A stretch of 64,000 nucleotides of DNA from Symbiodinium natans (GCA_905221605.1 CAJNDS010002013.1:332377-396376); one strand, 5' to 3'. Shown: positions 31,179-43,555, counted from the first letter of the stretch. Notes: generated from the sequence alone by a model not told the origin. Numbers and translations: made by a program.

Positions 31179-32809
31179 CTGGGGACTTTTGGGGACTTGG
31201 GGCTTGCTGTTTATAAGGTTTAGGGTTTAGGGTTTAGGGTTTAGGGGTTTAGGGTTTTAGGGTTTAGGGTTTTAGGGTTTAGGGTTTTAGGGTTTAGGGT
31301 CATTGCCCTAACCCGAGACCCTAGACACTGAACCCTAAGCCCTGTTACTCTCCTAGCTGCAGTGTTCTCTTCAACGACCTACCCAGGGTGAGAGAAGAGA
31401 GCTCACTGTGCAATCCCTTATAACGGTTTAGGGTCTATGCGACTTGCCCAACAGAGCTGTGCCTTTTTTTTTTTGGGGGGGGAGGGGCGGGGCACTCCTA
31501 TAGCCAGGATTCGCAGTATTCTGGCATATTCGGGAATATCCCTGTTTTGGGGCTGTTTTTGCCAATAGGGAGATGTACGGTACCTGACTCCCTAATTCCC
31601 GATTGAGGGCCTACTGTATACCGTACAACGTAGATGATAGTAACTTTAACGGGACATTCTGAGAGCGTCTTGTGGTCTGAAGGGAAGAGACTAAGGCAAC
31701 GAAGGATTGGCACCCGGAGTTAGCCGAATCCAGAACCTTAGGGGAAATTTAGGAAAACTGAACGACGAAGACGACGAGCAGTATTCCACGGCACCTCCCA
31801 GCCCTTAGCTTTACCGAAATATATTAATATGGTCTAGGCTGTACATTGTGCCACAAGACCTATCGTACGAGTTCTGAATACGGAATTCGGGAGGTCAGGT
31901 ATCTCACATTCCCTCTATATACGTATTACTGTTGGGAGTTTACACTGGGACTCTAAATCCCTAATTCTCCTACTGAGAACTTCAGTATACTGAACTGCCA
32001 GATGCCCTAACTTTCAGGACCCCAAAAGCTGCAACTTGTACAAGGAATGTAGGCTACCTAGCTCCTCATTCCCTATAAGTAGCTAGTAAACAAACCCTAA
32101 ACCCCTAAACCCTAAACCCTAAACCCCTAAACCCCTAAACCCCTAAACCCCTAAACCCTAAACCCTAAACCCTAAACCCCTTCCATGGGCTCTCTTTTGG
32201 GGCCCGGCCAGAGGTGAGACGACGCTGCGCGTGCAGAGTGTAAATCCCAAGACCTAAACCCTAAACCAAACCCTTAGGTTTTTTCCTTTTTGTTTGGAAT
32301 CATGTTTTTTTTTGTTTTTTTTTTTTTTTGTTTTTTTCTGGGGGTTTAGGGTTTAGGGTTTAGGGTTTAGGGTTTAGAGTTTAGGGTTTAGGGTTTAGGG
32401 TTTCGCCTACACCCTCAGCCATAGTTTGGGCCCTCCAGCCCCAAACTTGAGACGCCGGGAGGCTGGACCCCTGAGACCACACCGGTGGCCACCAGCACGC
32501 CGCGGCGGAGCTTCCGGAGCCCAAACTGCTCCTGAGCGCCACGGGTTCTGGCTTAAGGTGTGGGGTCTAGGGTCTAGGGCTTAGGGCTTGGGGTTTAGGG
32601 TTTAGGCTTTTGGGTTTAGGGGTCTAGGGTGTAGAGTGTTTTCTTGAGCCGAATTGTGCGCTGGAGGAAACCGAAGGCCCTCAGGGCCTCGAGCCTGAAA
32701 CCCCAATCCCTTGTTGCCCTTCACTTCCACCCCCAAACCCCTAACCCTGAACTCCACACCTTAAACCCTAAACCCCAACCCCAGACTGCATTTTTAGTTT
32801 TTTTTTTTT

Positions 32810-32840
<31 letters not shown>

Positions 32841-35800
32841 TGGTCAGGAGCACTTAGGAGCTTTCGGCTTTCCTGGTTGCGGTTGAGGGGGCGAAGTGCG
32901 CAGGTGTAAGGGCGGAATGCCATAAAGACGCCAAGCACATATTCAAGTGCACGAACCCTTTAGGGTTTAGGGCTTAGGGTTTAGGGTGATAGGGTTCAGG
33001 ACCTCACTCGGGCTTCTATAGGGTTTATGGTGGAGTGGTCAGTGTCGCGCCCTCAATTCCAAACTCGCTGACTAGGCGAAGAACCACAGCCGCCATGGCC
33101 ACGAAGAGAACCAGGAGCGCAAATGCATACATCGACACCTTCGGGGCACCCGAAAAACTCAAAACCCCAAGCCCTAACCCTAAACCCCTAAACCCAGAAC
33201 CCCAAACCCTAAACGAGAGCTGAGAGGGTCTCTTTTGGCTGGAGGATGGGAGCAAGAGCGGCTCAGGCCCGTCTTTAGAATGAAATGGTGCACTTGTTCA
33301 GGGCGTCGGGGTTTTCAACAAGTATTGGGATGTTGCCCCTTATACTAACAGTCCACAATTGCATAACACTATTATAATCACTTTTTAGGACTGTTAGTAT
33401 AAGGGGGGAACATGCCAAACTAAGTATACCCTAAACCCAAAAAACTGAACCCTAAACCCTACAGGGTCTAAATATCGCGTGCATAGGCAAGTATGGAATC
33501 GAGCACCCAGCGACCCCTTTCTGGCATGGCAATTGAGACCCGAAACCCTAACCCCAAAGACTCATTGTACAAACCATACAGTGGAAGGAGCAAGTTGTAG
33601 AGATCTGGGAGCTTAAAAGCTCCAAGCCTTGTTTAGGGTTTAGGGTTTAGGGTTTAGGGTTTAGGTCCAGAAACCCACTCAATCCCTCCCCCCCTCCCTC
33701 CCAGGGCGACCGGCGGCAGCATCACAGCCACGAACATCAGCACTAAGGGCACGAACATGCCAAAGCTGGCGAGGAACCTAGGCGCTCAGGGGGCAGACAC
33801 ACCTAAAGCTTCAACCCGACACCCTGGCCTAAACCTCAAACCCTCAAGCCTGAACCCTCAATCCCACGGCTTCTTGACAATTCTAAGAGCTTATCCTAAC
33901 CCTAAACCCAAAACCCTAAACCCCAAACCCCCACGGTTGCAAAAGGGTCAAGGTGGCTGAGGGTTTCGGGGCTGCCGGCCCTTCAGGTGAGCTGATCCAA
34001 ACTGGAGTTTTTTAGGGTTTAGGGTTTAGGCTTTGTTTAGGAACGACCTTGTTCCCTGAACCCTCAACCCTAGACCCTAAACCCTAAACCCTAAACCCTG
34101 AACCCTAAACCCTAAACCCTAAACCCTAAACCCTAAACCCTAAACCCTAAACCCCCCCCCCCCCCCCCCCCCCCCGCCAAGGCGTTTGAGGCCCGAGGGG
34201 CTGTGCCAAGAGGGATCCGCTTTCCATCATCCTCCAGCTTCGCAAAGGTTTAGGGTTTAGGGTTTAGGGTTTAAGGTTTAGGGTTATAGGGTTTAGGGTT
34301 TAGGGTTTAGGTTTATAGGGTTTAGGGTTTAGGGTTTAGGGTTTCGGGTTTAGGGTTTAGGGCGCTAGTGTTGCGTGTAGCGTTTAAGGGTAAGGGCTTA
34401 TAGGGCTTAGGGCTAGCGGCTTATAGGGCATAGGTCTAAGGGAGGTTCATGGGAACTTGTAAGAAGGGTTGTAAGTAGGTATTTAGGGTACTTAGAAGTC
34501 CCACGAGCCTGCAAGTGAGGATCCTGTCTTGGAAGCTATTGATGATCATTGAAGCCCTACAACACAGACAGACGCCCAAGTTCGCATTCCCGAAACTCGA
34601 AGCCCTAGTTGAGCCCTAAACCCTAAACCCTAACCCCGAATGCAGCGGGGGGGGGGGGGGGTTCCCTGCGCACCTACACAATCATGCCTTCCTTTACTCT
34701 TAAAGTTTGGACCCTAAACCCAGAACCCTAAACCCTAAACCCGATAAATCCTAAACCCTAGCCCTAAACCCTAAACCCTAAACCCCAAACCCCAAACCCC
34801 AAACCCCAAACCCCAAACCCCAAACCCTAATCCCTACACCCGCGACGCTACGTGCTGGTCGAGCTTCGGCTTTGGTGCAGGGATGCGGCAGCGGAAGGAG
34901 CGCAACTGCATGATTGAAGTGGAGGGTCTATGTAGGGGTTTGGGGCTTCGGCTTTTAGGGTTTAGGGTTTAGGGTTTAGGGCTAGGGTTTAGGGTTTAGG
35001 GTTCAGGGGTTTAGTAGGGTTTATGGTTTAGGCTTTAGGGTCTCGCGTCGCCATGGCCTCAATTGTGCACGAGCTAAAGCCCCCGACGTACCTTAAACCC
35101 TGACTTCCCCTGAGACACCCTAATTGGCCTCATCCTGTCTCAGGGGTTGGGGGTCTAAGGTTTAGGGTTTAAAGTTTAGGGTTTAGGGTTTAGCCCTAAT
35201 TGGCCTCATCCCAAAACCCTCAACCCTGAATCAAACTCCAAACCCAACCGCTAAGTTCTAAGAGCCTGGGACGCTGCCTAAACCCTAAACCCTAAACCCT
35301 AAACCCTAAACCCTAAACCCTAAACCCTAAACCCTAAACCCTAAACCCTGGATAGAAGCCCCCCAAAGGCCGCTAAAGCAGACCCTTGGACGCCTGGAGA
35401 GCCGCCAGCACAGCTGCGCTCAAGGGCCACGAGACCGCCTCCCGAAGTTTGGGGCTTTGGGGTTTAGGGTTTAGGGTTTAGGGTTTGGGGTTTAGGGTTT
35501 GGGGTTTAGGGTTTAGGGTTTTGGGGTTTAGGGTTTGGGGTTTAGGGTTTAGGGTCTGGGGTTTAGGGTTTGGGGTTTGGGGTTTAGGGTTTAGGGTTCA
35601 GGGCTTAGGAGATTGTTGAGCTCGCAGAACGTTGCCAGGATATTCCGGGCGCATCAGTAAGAACGTCTTGTCTTCGATGGCGCATAGTTTATGGTTCAGA
35701 ACTCAACCCCTAAACCCCAAACCCGAAGCCCTACCCCCCCCCCCCCCCCCCCTCGGCCCTAAACCCTGTAAACCCTTTTTAAACCCCATAAACCCTGAAC

Positions 35801-36411
35801 CAGCCCCAATCCCGAAAACCCAGAACATCAACCCCAAACAGCCCAAAGCTCCAACACCCTAAACAGGCCTTTGCCCCAAACCCTAAACCCCCTAAACATT
35901 CAGAACAAAAAACAACTAACCCTCCCAACCCCCTCAACCCCAAAATTTCCCCAACAAAAGCCCAAAACCTTCAAGCTCCTGAGTACGCCCGCCCTCCTTC
36001 TTCAAGGCCCGAAACCCTAAACCTGAAACCCCCAAAACCCCAAAGCTCCTGAGGCCCCCCCCCCCTCCTTCCAGGCCCTTGGCTGGCGGTAAAGGCCGAC
36101 AAGGACCAGGTCCCTAGTCCCAATCACCTGGGTTCAAGGATCCTTGGGGTCTGTGGGGCTTAGGGCGGACTTGGGGTTTAGGGTTGAGGGTTGAGGGTCT
36201 AGAGTTTCGGATTTAGGGTTCTGGGGTTTAGGGTTGGTTGAAGGTGTAGGGTTTAGGACCGACCTGGGCCCACGTTTAGGATAGGGCTCCTAGGCTGGAG
36301 GTTGGTGGTGGGTGGACTGCAGCATCAGTGGATGGATGCTGAGCCTTGTCGTCACGGCTGACCGTGACCAAGACACCAGCAAGCTCGGCGCCACGCGTGC
36401 TCCGACGCTTC
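31179..36411. other. Telomeric arrays and islands, no phased gene model
   Basis: 31440-32090 is a 650-bp stretch without telomeric units; it has no convincing exon. 32097-32160 is a CCCCTAAA octamer block and 35277-35349 a CCCTAAA array. 32470-32545 is GC-rich with a minus frame GAQEQFGLRKLRRGVLVATG. 33025-33255 has open frames on both strands (minus: MYAFALLVLFVAMAAVVLRL, membrane-like). 32798-32840 is poly-T followed by poly-G. 34153-34176 and 35735-35753 are poly-C. 35990-36110 is a degenerate CCC-AAA tract. Confidence 0.45.
33331..33412. mobile_element. Short inverted repeat CTAACAGTCC
   Basis: TGTTGCCCCTTATACTAACA and its near complement near the right end (ACTGTTAGTATAAGGGGGGAACA) form 24-bp arms around an AT-rich loop. 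A degraded relative is at 47752-47832 (AACAGTCC ... AACTGTTAGTACAAG). Confidence 0.75.
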
Positions 36412-36710
36412 TTAGTCGACCCTTGCAAGGAAACCCACCCGAGGTGCAGCAACCACCAAGCAAGCCCGGGACCTGCACCTGCAAGGATGCATACATCCAC
36501 ACAGGCCGGCATGAGGCAAGACAGCCTGCGTCTCTGGGGCGCCGCAACAGCATCCTTCCCGCAGCCCCCGGGCATCATCCCAATTGCAGCGGGCTGCCTC
36601 ACGCAGCCCTCCATATCCCTCCACAAGTGCCATAACCGCACCCCGCACTGGCGCTTCCTTGTCGCTCTCCCATCCTGATGGTGGAGCAAAGACAAATACT
36701 GCGGGCAGTG
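36412..36710 (-). CDS. Long exon candidate, GC-rich
   Basis: After a CACTGCCCGCAG acceptor (36711) one minus frame is open for about 100 codons to TAA at 36412: FVFAPPSGWESDKEAPVRGA... then MALVEGYGGLREAARCNWDD..., later Cys-rich. A second minus frame is open for about 69 codons to a GTATGC donor. The plus strand also has 107- and 110-codon frames. Coding is likely, but frame and even strand are not settled. Confidence 0.4.
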
Positions 36711-36990
36711 CCCCCCCCCCCCCCGAGGAGGGTTTGGGTTCATAGGGTTTACAGGGTTTACAGTGTTCACGCATAGGGTGTTTTGGGTTTATAGGGTCTC
36801 TAGCAAACCCTAAGGCCGTAGGGAAGCTTCGGGGGCCTTGGGGAGTAGTGGGGAGTAAGTAGACCTTTGGGTTATGTACAGGGATACTCAGCTGGACGCT
36901 TAGCCTGGCACTCCATGGATTCTGAGCGGGTTTAGGGTTTAGGGTCTAGGGTTGAGGGTTTAGGGTTTCGCCCGAAGGCAGTCCACAGAC

Positions 36991-37359
36991 CACGCCCAGC
37001 AGATCGGGTGGGACACTGGGCAAGGCGGCGAGGAGCATGGTTGCCCACACAGGACGCGGGGAAAAACGCCGAGAGCCCGAAAGCCCCGAACCCAGAAACC
37101 TAAGCCCTCGCCCAGAGCCGCCGTAAAGACTGCACACAAAACCCAACAATGCCCCTAAACAAACACTAAACACTAAACACTAAACACTGAACACTAATTC
37201 CTGAACCCTAAACCCTAAACTCTAAACCCCTCAAGCCACACCTCCCAGGTGGCCCCTAAACCCCTCAAGCCACACCTCCCAGGTGGCCAGCGCCAGCGAT
37301 CCGATGGCTGACCAGACGAAGAGGACCCACCAGGTGCCGGTAGTGGCGCGAAGGGCGTC
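36991..37359 (-). CDS. Two joined exons of a membrane protein
   Basis: Exon 37262-37359 (AACCAACCCAG acceptor) reads DALRATTGTWWVLFVWSAIG... and contains a clear hydrophobic segment. It ends GG before GTTTAG. Exon 36991-37129 (TTGTTGGGTTTTGTGTGCAG acceptor) joins in matching phase: LYGGSGRGLRFLGSGLSGSR... then VWATMLLAALPSV.... Polytopic membrane protein likely. 37593-37658 upstream, after a CCCCCTCCCCAG acceptor, is open in three frames of which two are membrane-like (LWTLLLAVAGYAAAVG). Family not recognised. Confidence 0.5.
37223..37286. repeat. Tandem duplication at an exon end
   Basis: A 31-bp unit (containing AAGCCACACCTCCCAGGTGGCC and CCCCTAAAC) is present twice in tandem. It duplicates the 3' end of the exon 37262-37359 together with its GTTTAG donor. 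Confidence 0.85.
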
Positions 37360-37917
37360 CTGGGTTGGTTTAGAGGAGTTTAGGCGTTTTAGGGTTTAGG
37401 GTTTTGGGTTTAGGGTTTAGGGTTTAGGGTTCGGTAAGGGGGTTTAGGGTTTAGGCGGCTTAGGGATAGAGTTAGGGTTACATGTTTATGGCGTAGGTAA
37501 ACCTAAACCCTACAAGCTCCTAAACTCCAACTGAGTGCCCTGTAAGCTCCAAACTGCGTGCAGGCCTAAACCCTAAACTCTAAACCCTAAACCAAGCGAC
37601 CCAGCCAGTGTCGCCCACTGCAGCAGCATAGCCAGCGACGGCCAGAAGCAATGTCCAAAGCCTGGGGAGGGGGGGGGGGGGGAGGGGCTAAACCCTAGAC
37701 CATAAACCCTACACCCTAAACCCTAAACCGTCATAACCCTAAACCCCCCCCCGAAACTCTGAACCCAGACTTGTGCTGCCGGCTCGCAGGAAGCCGAGTC
37801 CCAACAATGACAGGTGGGACGCCTGCACACAGGGCTTTAAGGGCTTTAAGGGTTCTAACGTTTAGGGTCTAGGGTTTTTTGTTTAGGGGTTTAGAGGGCT
37901 TTTGCAGCGTGTTTCCA

Positions 37918-37988
37918 TTTGGGGGGTTTCCGAAATTCGGGGTATCCTAGTAGGGTCCTTATTATAAGGGAATCCTGCTATTTGGGTA
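37918..37988 (+). repeat. Dispersed repeat (TTTCCGAAATT family), copy 2
   Basis: TTTCCGAAATTCGGGGTATC and ATAAGGGAATCCTGCTATTT; compare 1078-1152. Confidence 0.75.
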
Positions 37989-38166
37989 TTTGGGGCGGCC
38001 GCAAAAAAAGGAAAACGCCTTGGTGGTCCTTTTGGGGTAAGGGCTCTGGAGGGGTTTAGGGTAGGGTTTAGGGTTTAGGGTTTAGGGTTTAGGGTGTAGG
38101 GTTTGGGGTTTGGGGTTTGGGGTTTGGGGTTTAGGGTTTACGGGTTTCTTGGGGCTTGATGCTCAC

Positions 38167-38227
38167 CATGCACGGTAGGCGTTCGCCTCGCCCTGGAGGG
38201 CAGTGAACAGCGCCACGATGATGGCGC
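38167..38227 (-). CDS. Exon candidate with hydrophobic helix
   Basis: GTGTGAG acceptor (phase 1), GTGAGC donor (phase 2): AIIVALFTALQGEANAYRA. Probably part of the same minus-strand membrane-protein gene as 36991-37359. The island 37776-37830 between them has AG and GT boundaries but three open frames. Confidence 0.45.
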
Positions 38228-38369
38228 CTCACACTGTGAAGACCCTAACCCTAAACCCTAAACCCTAAACCCTAAACCCTAAATCCTAAACCCTAAACCC
38301 TAAACCCTGAACCCAAGCTGCCCGGCAATCTAAGAATCAGCAGGGCGCCAACCTTTTGCTTCATGGTCT

Positions 38370-38474
38370 ACTTACTGGCACTAAACCCAAGGAAATAAAA
38401 GTTGAAACTTTCAGAACGAACTCCCTTATAAACAGCCCAAAAGTTGAAAAGTTGAGTTTTGAGCCAGTAAGTCT
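38370..38474. mobile_element. MITE-like palindrome
   Basis: CTTACTGGCACTAAACCC on the left, GAGTTTTGAGCCAGTAAGTC on the right (complement CTTACTGGCTCAAAACTC). AT-rich interior without telomeric units. Confidence 0.65.
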
Positions 38475-40255
38475 AGAAGGTAGCTTAATCCTAAATAACG
38501 GCGTAAGGTTACCATTACCTAGGGCTTCTAGGGTTGAGGGCTTTGGGGGTTAGGGTTTAGCCCTGAACCCTAAACCCTCAACTCTAAACCCTGAGTAAGG
38601 AGGTGGCGAGCAGGGAGGGAATAGGGTTTAGGGTTTAGGGTTTAGGCTTTAGGGTTTATGGTTTAGGGTTTAGGGGTTAGGGTTTAGGGTTTAGGGACAT
38701 TTGAGAAGCATTGCGCTGTGCTTCACATTTCCTGTCAGTGGCCAAACGAGCCAAGGACTCACATCTTACGTGGCCCCAAGCCCGAAACCCTAAACCCTAA
38801 AGCCTAAGCCCTAAACCCTAAGCCCTAAACCCAAATCACTTTCATAACTAGCGATGATACCTTTAAAACCCATCTTCGAGACTTCGGAAAGGAACCAGTG
38901 AGCAGAACCCATGTCTGGGGGTCATTTGGAAAAAAGTCCTTGAACAAGAGGCCCGACGCTTTCAAGATGCTGCAATGGCCTGTTCACCCCAAACCGAAAA
39001 CCCAAAACCCTAAACCCCAAACCCCAAACCCCAAACCCTAAACCGCCTAAACCCCAAACCCAAAACCGCAAAGGAGCTCCGACACTACGCGAAAGCAATC
39101 GCACTCACTAGGAACGACGACTGGCACAAGATTTTTACATGCCCCCTCCCCAAACCCCGAACATCCACAGAGTTTATGGGGTTTGGGGTTTGTAGGTTTA
39201 GGGTTTACGTCTTTTGTGGGGTGTCGGGGTTTGGGGTTCAGAGGGTTTAGGGTTCAGGGTTTAGGGTTTCGGGTTTAGGGTTTAGGGTTTAGGGTTTAGT
39301 GTTTAGGGTTTAGGGTGGGGGTTTAGGGGTTTGTTGGGGGAAAAAGGGGGCTTCGGGTTCCAGACACCTACACGTCCCAGCCAAAGCATCCATCGGATCA
39401 CCGCCTGCCATGGGCCAGTAGTGGTGTGTTGGGGTAAGGGGAGGGGGGGGGGGGGAAAGTTCCGATTGCCCTTGTTTGTGGTTTAGGGTTGAGGGTTTAG
39501 GGTTTAGGGCTTAGGGTTTAGGGTCAAGATTTAAGATGTCGTGTTTGGGGGTTAGGGGTTAGGGTTTGCCTGTTTGTGGAGATGCCGGGGGGCGAAACTT
39601 TGCCGCCTTGGTGGCGCCTGTCATCATTGATAATCTCTAAGCCCTAAGCCCTAACCCTAAACCCTAAACCCTAAACCCTAAACCCTAAACCCGAAGCCCT
39701 AAACCCGAAGCCCTAAATGCCTTTTGCCGGTTTGGGAGGTTTAGGGGTTGGCCAACAGAATTAGGGGTTAAGGGTTTTAAGCGTTTCAGGGTTTCACGGC
39801 TCAAGCGAGCAAAATAAAAGGGTGTGTTTTGGGTTTGGAGTTTAGGGTTAGCGTTTGGAATTAAGGGTCTTTCTGAGTCGTCGGCCTTTGCTTTGAGCAG
39901 GTGTGGGGATAAGGCTGTAAGGCCTCAGCGAAGACATGTGACCCTCAAAGACCCTACACTACGCAACCCACAACCCTAAACCCAAATTCCTAAACAGGAA
40001 GCCTGAAACCCAAGACCCTGAAATTTCTGTGCCACAGCTACACAGAGCTTCTCTCAAGATCGCTGGGTTGATTTGGGTGTAGGGTGTAGGGTTTAGGGTT
40101 TAGGGTTTAGGGTTTGGGGCGTAGGGTTTAGGGTTTGGGGTGTTGCTAAACCCTGAGCCCCTAAACCCCAGCAAGGTGCTTGCTCTAAAAAAGAGTGGGC
40201 ACCTCCAAACAAGGCAAGCTGCCGACGGAAGGGGCCTGGGAAGTGTACTTAATCC

Positions 40256-40336
40256 GTGTTCCCCTAGGAAGAAAAAAGGATCCTTTTTGTATATAAGAAA
40301 GCCCATAACCCAAAAAGTAAAAAGGATCCCTAACAC
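40256..40336. repeat. Hairpin with AAAAAGGATCC arms
   Basis: GTGTTCCCC...AAAGGATCCTTTTT and AAAAAGGATCCCTAACAC form an imperfect inverted repeat around GTATATAAG. Confidence 0.6.
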
Positions 40337-40394
40337 TGATCTAGTGTAGGCCAAACTGGGACTGCACGTGTTTGAGGTTTCGGGTTTAGAGTTC

Positions 40395-40830
40395 AGGGGG
40401 GTTTGGAAACCTAAAAACCCTGTAAACCCTACAAACCCTATAAACCCTGTAAACCCTATAAGCCCTTTAAACCCTTTAAACCCTGTAAACCTTGTAAACC
40501 CTAAAAACCCCATCAATGAACCCTATAAACCCAGTAAACCCTACAAACCCTGTGAACCCTGCAAACCCTATAAACCCTGCACCTACAAATCCTATAACCA
40601 AACAAGTTTAACCCTATAATCCCATGAACCATAAAAAACCAAAAACCCTTTAACCCTGTAAACCCTATGAACCCAGCAAACCCTATTTTACTATTAACCC
40701 TATAAGCCCTATGAAAGCTGAAAACCCGGTAAACCCTGCGAACCCTATAAACCCTATAAATCCGAAAAAAAAACACACAAACCCTACAAACCCTACAAAC
40801 CCTACAAGCCCTGCAAACCCTGTGCACACG
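40395..40830 (-). repeat. 9-base telomere-like tract, degenerate
   Basis: Over 400 bp of CCCTATAAA, CCCTGTAAA, CCCTACAAA and CCCTGCAAA units interleaved with longer spacers. It encodes repetitive Asn-Pro-x or Tyr-Arg-Val frames on both strands that are not genes. Confidence 0.9.
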
Positions 40831-41332
40831 ATAGAGGAGAAGGGGGTTTAGGGTTTAGGGTTTAGGGTTTAGGTTCAGGGCCTAGGGATTAGGGTTTAGG
40901 GTTTAGGGCTTACGGTTTAGATTCAGGGCTTAGGGTTTAGGGTTTAGGGTTTAGGGCTTACGGTTTAGGGTTGACAAAAAGGGTCCTGGTTGCTAGTTTC
41001 ACAATTTTTAAGGTAGCTTCCATCCCCCCCCCCCTAAACCTGAACCCTGATCATATAACTTGTGAGTTCATTTTTTGGTCCCAAGCCGTAAACCTACTGG
41101 CTCTTGGTAGGGGCATGAGGGAGTTCGTTACTTATGGAACCCCTGAAAGGGCTTATAGAAGGGGATATCCCTACACCCTAAACCCCAAACCTCAAACTCC
41201 CAATTCCCTAGGAAGCACCAGCAGGTAGGGTTAGGGTTTAGGGATTAGGGATTAGGGTTTAGGGTTCAGGGTTCAGGGTTTAGGGTTTTGACTTCCTTCA
41301 CTTCCTCGGTTGCTGGGGGGAATGTTGTCTAC

Positions 41333-41749
41333 TCATCCGGATTGTGCACAAACCATTTCACGAGCTTCCTCGCTCTCTTCACCAATGGAGTCATCTGTTC
41401 TGACAGGACTCGACGAGGAGGAAAAACTCGAGCTGCTGCTAGATGAAGAGCTGCTGCTGCCGCTGCTGGCCGAGGCAGCAGCGCGGCTTCGGATTGGGGG
41501 CAAGCCATGCTTCATTTGAAGTTGAAGCGCGTGGCAAGCGCAGCCGAGCGAATTGGTGCCGAAATCGCGTGCTGCAGATCTCACTGCAGATTCGTGATCC
41601 GTCAATATGCAGCATATGTGGTCTTTTTGCAGCTCCATCTCATCCAGCGCTAGCTGCAAATGCTCTCGATATTTGTCCGAGGTCCGAGGGGCTTTGATTT
41701 CGCGACATGCACACACGCTGAACAAAGGATCCACGATGCCGACACCCAA
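41333..41749 (-). CDS. hAT-type transposase fragment
   Basis: One minus-strand frame of 138 codons with no good start, ending at a stop. Residues about 25-85 fit the central part of hAT-superfamily transposases: a helix (YREHLQLALDEMELQKDHIC), then ILTDHESAVRSAARDFG with an aspartate in the place of the second catalytic acidic residue, then CACHALQLQMKHG, the C-x2-H followed by a leucine-rich helix that follows it in this family. After that the frame runs into a serine tract encoded by CTG/CAG-like repeats and loses similarity. BED finger and C-terminal dimerisation region are absent, so it is a remnant. Cut-and-paste DNA transposition is the family role. Confidence 0.6.
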   Translation of the reverse strand: MGVGIVDPLFSVCACREIKAPRTSDKYREHLQLALDEMELQKDHICCILTDHESAVRSAARDFGTNSLGCACHALQLQMKHGLPPIRSRAAASASSGSSSSSSSSSSSFSSSSSPVRTDDSIGEESEEAREMVCAQSG

Positions 41750-42948
41750 TTAAGGATGCAGATGAAGTGTAAGACAAACCCTAAACCCTAGACCCTAAAC
41801 CCTACATCTTACCCTAAACCCTAAACCCTAAACCCTAAACCCTAAACATGTACAGGACCCCATGACTTGGTCTCCTGGGGGAAGAAGCTGAGGGTGCGAC
41901 CGCCCGCGGCGCGCGGGCGCACCGACAGGAAGTCGCCAAGAGGGCCAGGCCGATCCTTTGTAGAGCTTAGGGCTTAGGGTTTAGGGTTGAGGGCTTCCAA
42001 GGGTTTAGGGTTTCGGGCTCAGGGGCTTCGGGGTGTAGGGCTTGGGACGGAAACATGTGGGTTAGAAAAACTTACACAAGCAGGAGAAACTATCCCAGTT
42101 GCTGCTGTACCCATGTTGCTGTAGGTAAGGTCCTTGAAAGCAGCCCTCAACCCTAAACAATAAACCATAAACCCTAAACCCCAAACCCTAAACCATAAAC
42201 TGGCTCTAAACTGTAGGGTTTAGGGCTTATGGCTTGAGGACTTGGGGACAAGGAGCAGGGGATGATGCACCCTAAACCCTAAACCCTAAACCCTAAAGCC
42301 TAAAGCCTAAAGCCTAAACCCTAAACCCTAAACCGGATTTCAGGGATTGAGGGTTCAGGGCTGAGGGTTTTCGGTTTTGAGGGTTCTAGAGCTGAGGTTC
42401 TTGGGGCCTCCGGGGCTCCAAAGTGCTCCTAAACCCTAAGCCCTAAACCCTAAACCCTAAACCCCAAACCCTAAACCCTAAACCCCAAACCCTAAACCCC
42501 AAACCCTAAACCCTAAACCCCAAACCCTAAACCCTAAACCTTAAACCCTTGGACACCAAATGGCGACTGCGCAAGCACGAACCGGACTTGGCAAAGTGCG
42601 GGGTTCTGGCCTCCAGCACGCGGCATGTCGTTGAGACTTTTCTAGGGTTTAGGGTTTAGGGTTTAGGGTTTAGGGTTTAGGGTTTAGGGTTTGGGGTTTG
42701 GGGTTTGGGGTTTGGGGTTTGGGGTTTGGGGGTTTGGGGTTTGGGGTTTAGGGTTTAGGGTTAGGGTTTCGGATTTAAGGTTTAGGGTTTCGGGTTTAGG
42801 GTTTGGACCACGTACGCCTTCCGAGAACCTCACCCAAACAAAAGCCAAAACCCTCCTCGGAGGTCTCAGAAAGCCCCTCAACCCTAAACCCTAAACCCTA
42901 AACCCTAAACCCTTGGGGGAACTCAGGGGTTGAGGGGCATTTAGGGGC

Positions 42949-43212
42949 TTAGGGGTTTAGTGCCTTTAGGGTTGAAATGTGTTGGGGCGGGGGGAGGCTG
43001 GGCGGGCAAAGGCCAAGGCCAAGGCCAAGGCCAAGGGGAAGGGGAAGGGGAAGGGGAAGGGGAAGGGGAAGGGGAAGGGGAAGGGGAATGGGGAAGGGGA
43101 ATGGGGAAGGGGAATGGGGAAGGGGAATGGGGAAGGGGAATGGGGAAGGGGAAGGGAAGCCGACATTCTCTTGGGTGTATATGAGTGAGTTTCTGTCGGG
43201 CTTATGCTTCAA
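42949..43212. repeat. GGCCAA and GGGGAA tandem repeats
   Basis: Within this span, 43009-43033 is (GGCCAA)4 and 43034-43156 is about 20 units of GGGGAA with GGGGAATGGGGAA subunits. The many 66- to 92-codon frames on both strands are products of the hexamer. Confidence 0.95.
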
Positions 43213-43549
43213 CAGCTTCCAGGACTTGTCGGTTAGGGCTGTGGGGTCCAGCTGAACGGGCCCATGGCTCCTGCAGTCAAACCCTCAAGCCTAAAGCACC
43301 GACAATCCTGGTTTAGGGTTTAGGGTTTAGGGTTTTGGGTTTAGGGTTCCACGGTGTTTCAACTACAGAGTGTTCAGCAAGCTCGTCTTTCCAGCAGGGG
43401 CCGAGTCAAACCATAGTCCTGCATGTCCTTTCCGTGAAGCATGGTCAGATCTTCCGCGTGTGTTTATCAGCGGGGTAGGTAAAAAAAGATGACAGGGACA
43501 TGAATAGAGTCTAGCGTTCAGGTTTCAGGGTTTAGGACATACAACAAGG

Positions 43550-43555
<6 letters not shown>

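Noticed and set aside
40100-40827. Frames of 83-138 codons with Gly-Phe-Ile/Thr or Val-Tyr-Arg repeats
   Set aside because: Produced by the 9-base telomere-like tract, which has no periodic stop codons.
42949-43255. Cluster of 66-92 codon frames on both strands (Gly-Lys, Pro-Phe, Gly-Arg repeats)
   Set aside because: They are translations of the GGGGAA/GGCCAA hexamer; every frame of a stop-free hexamer is open.
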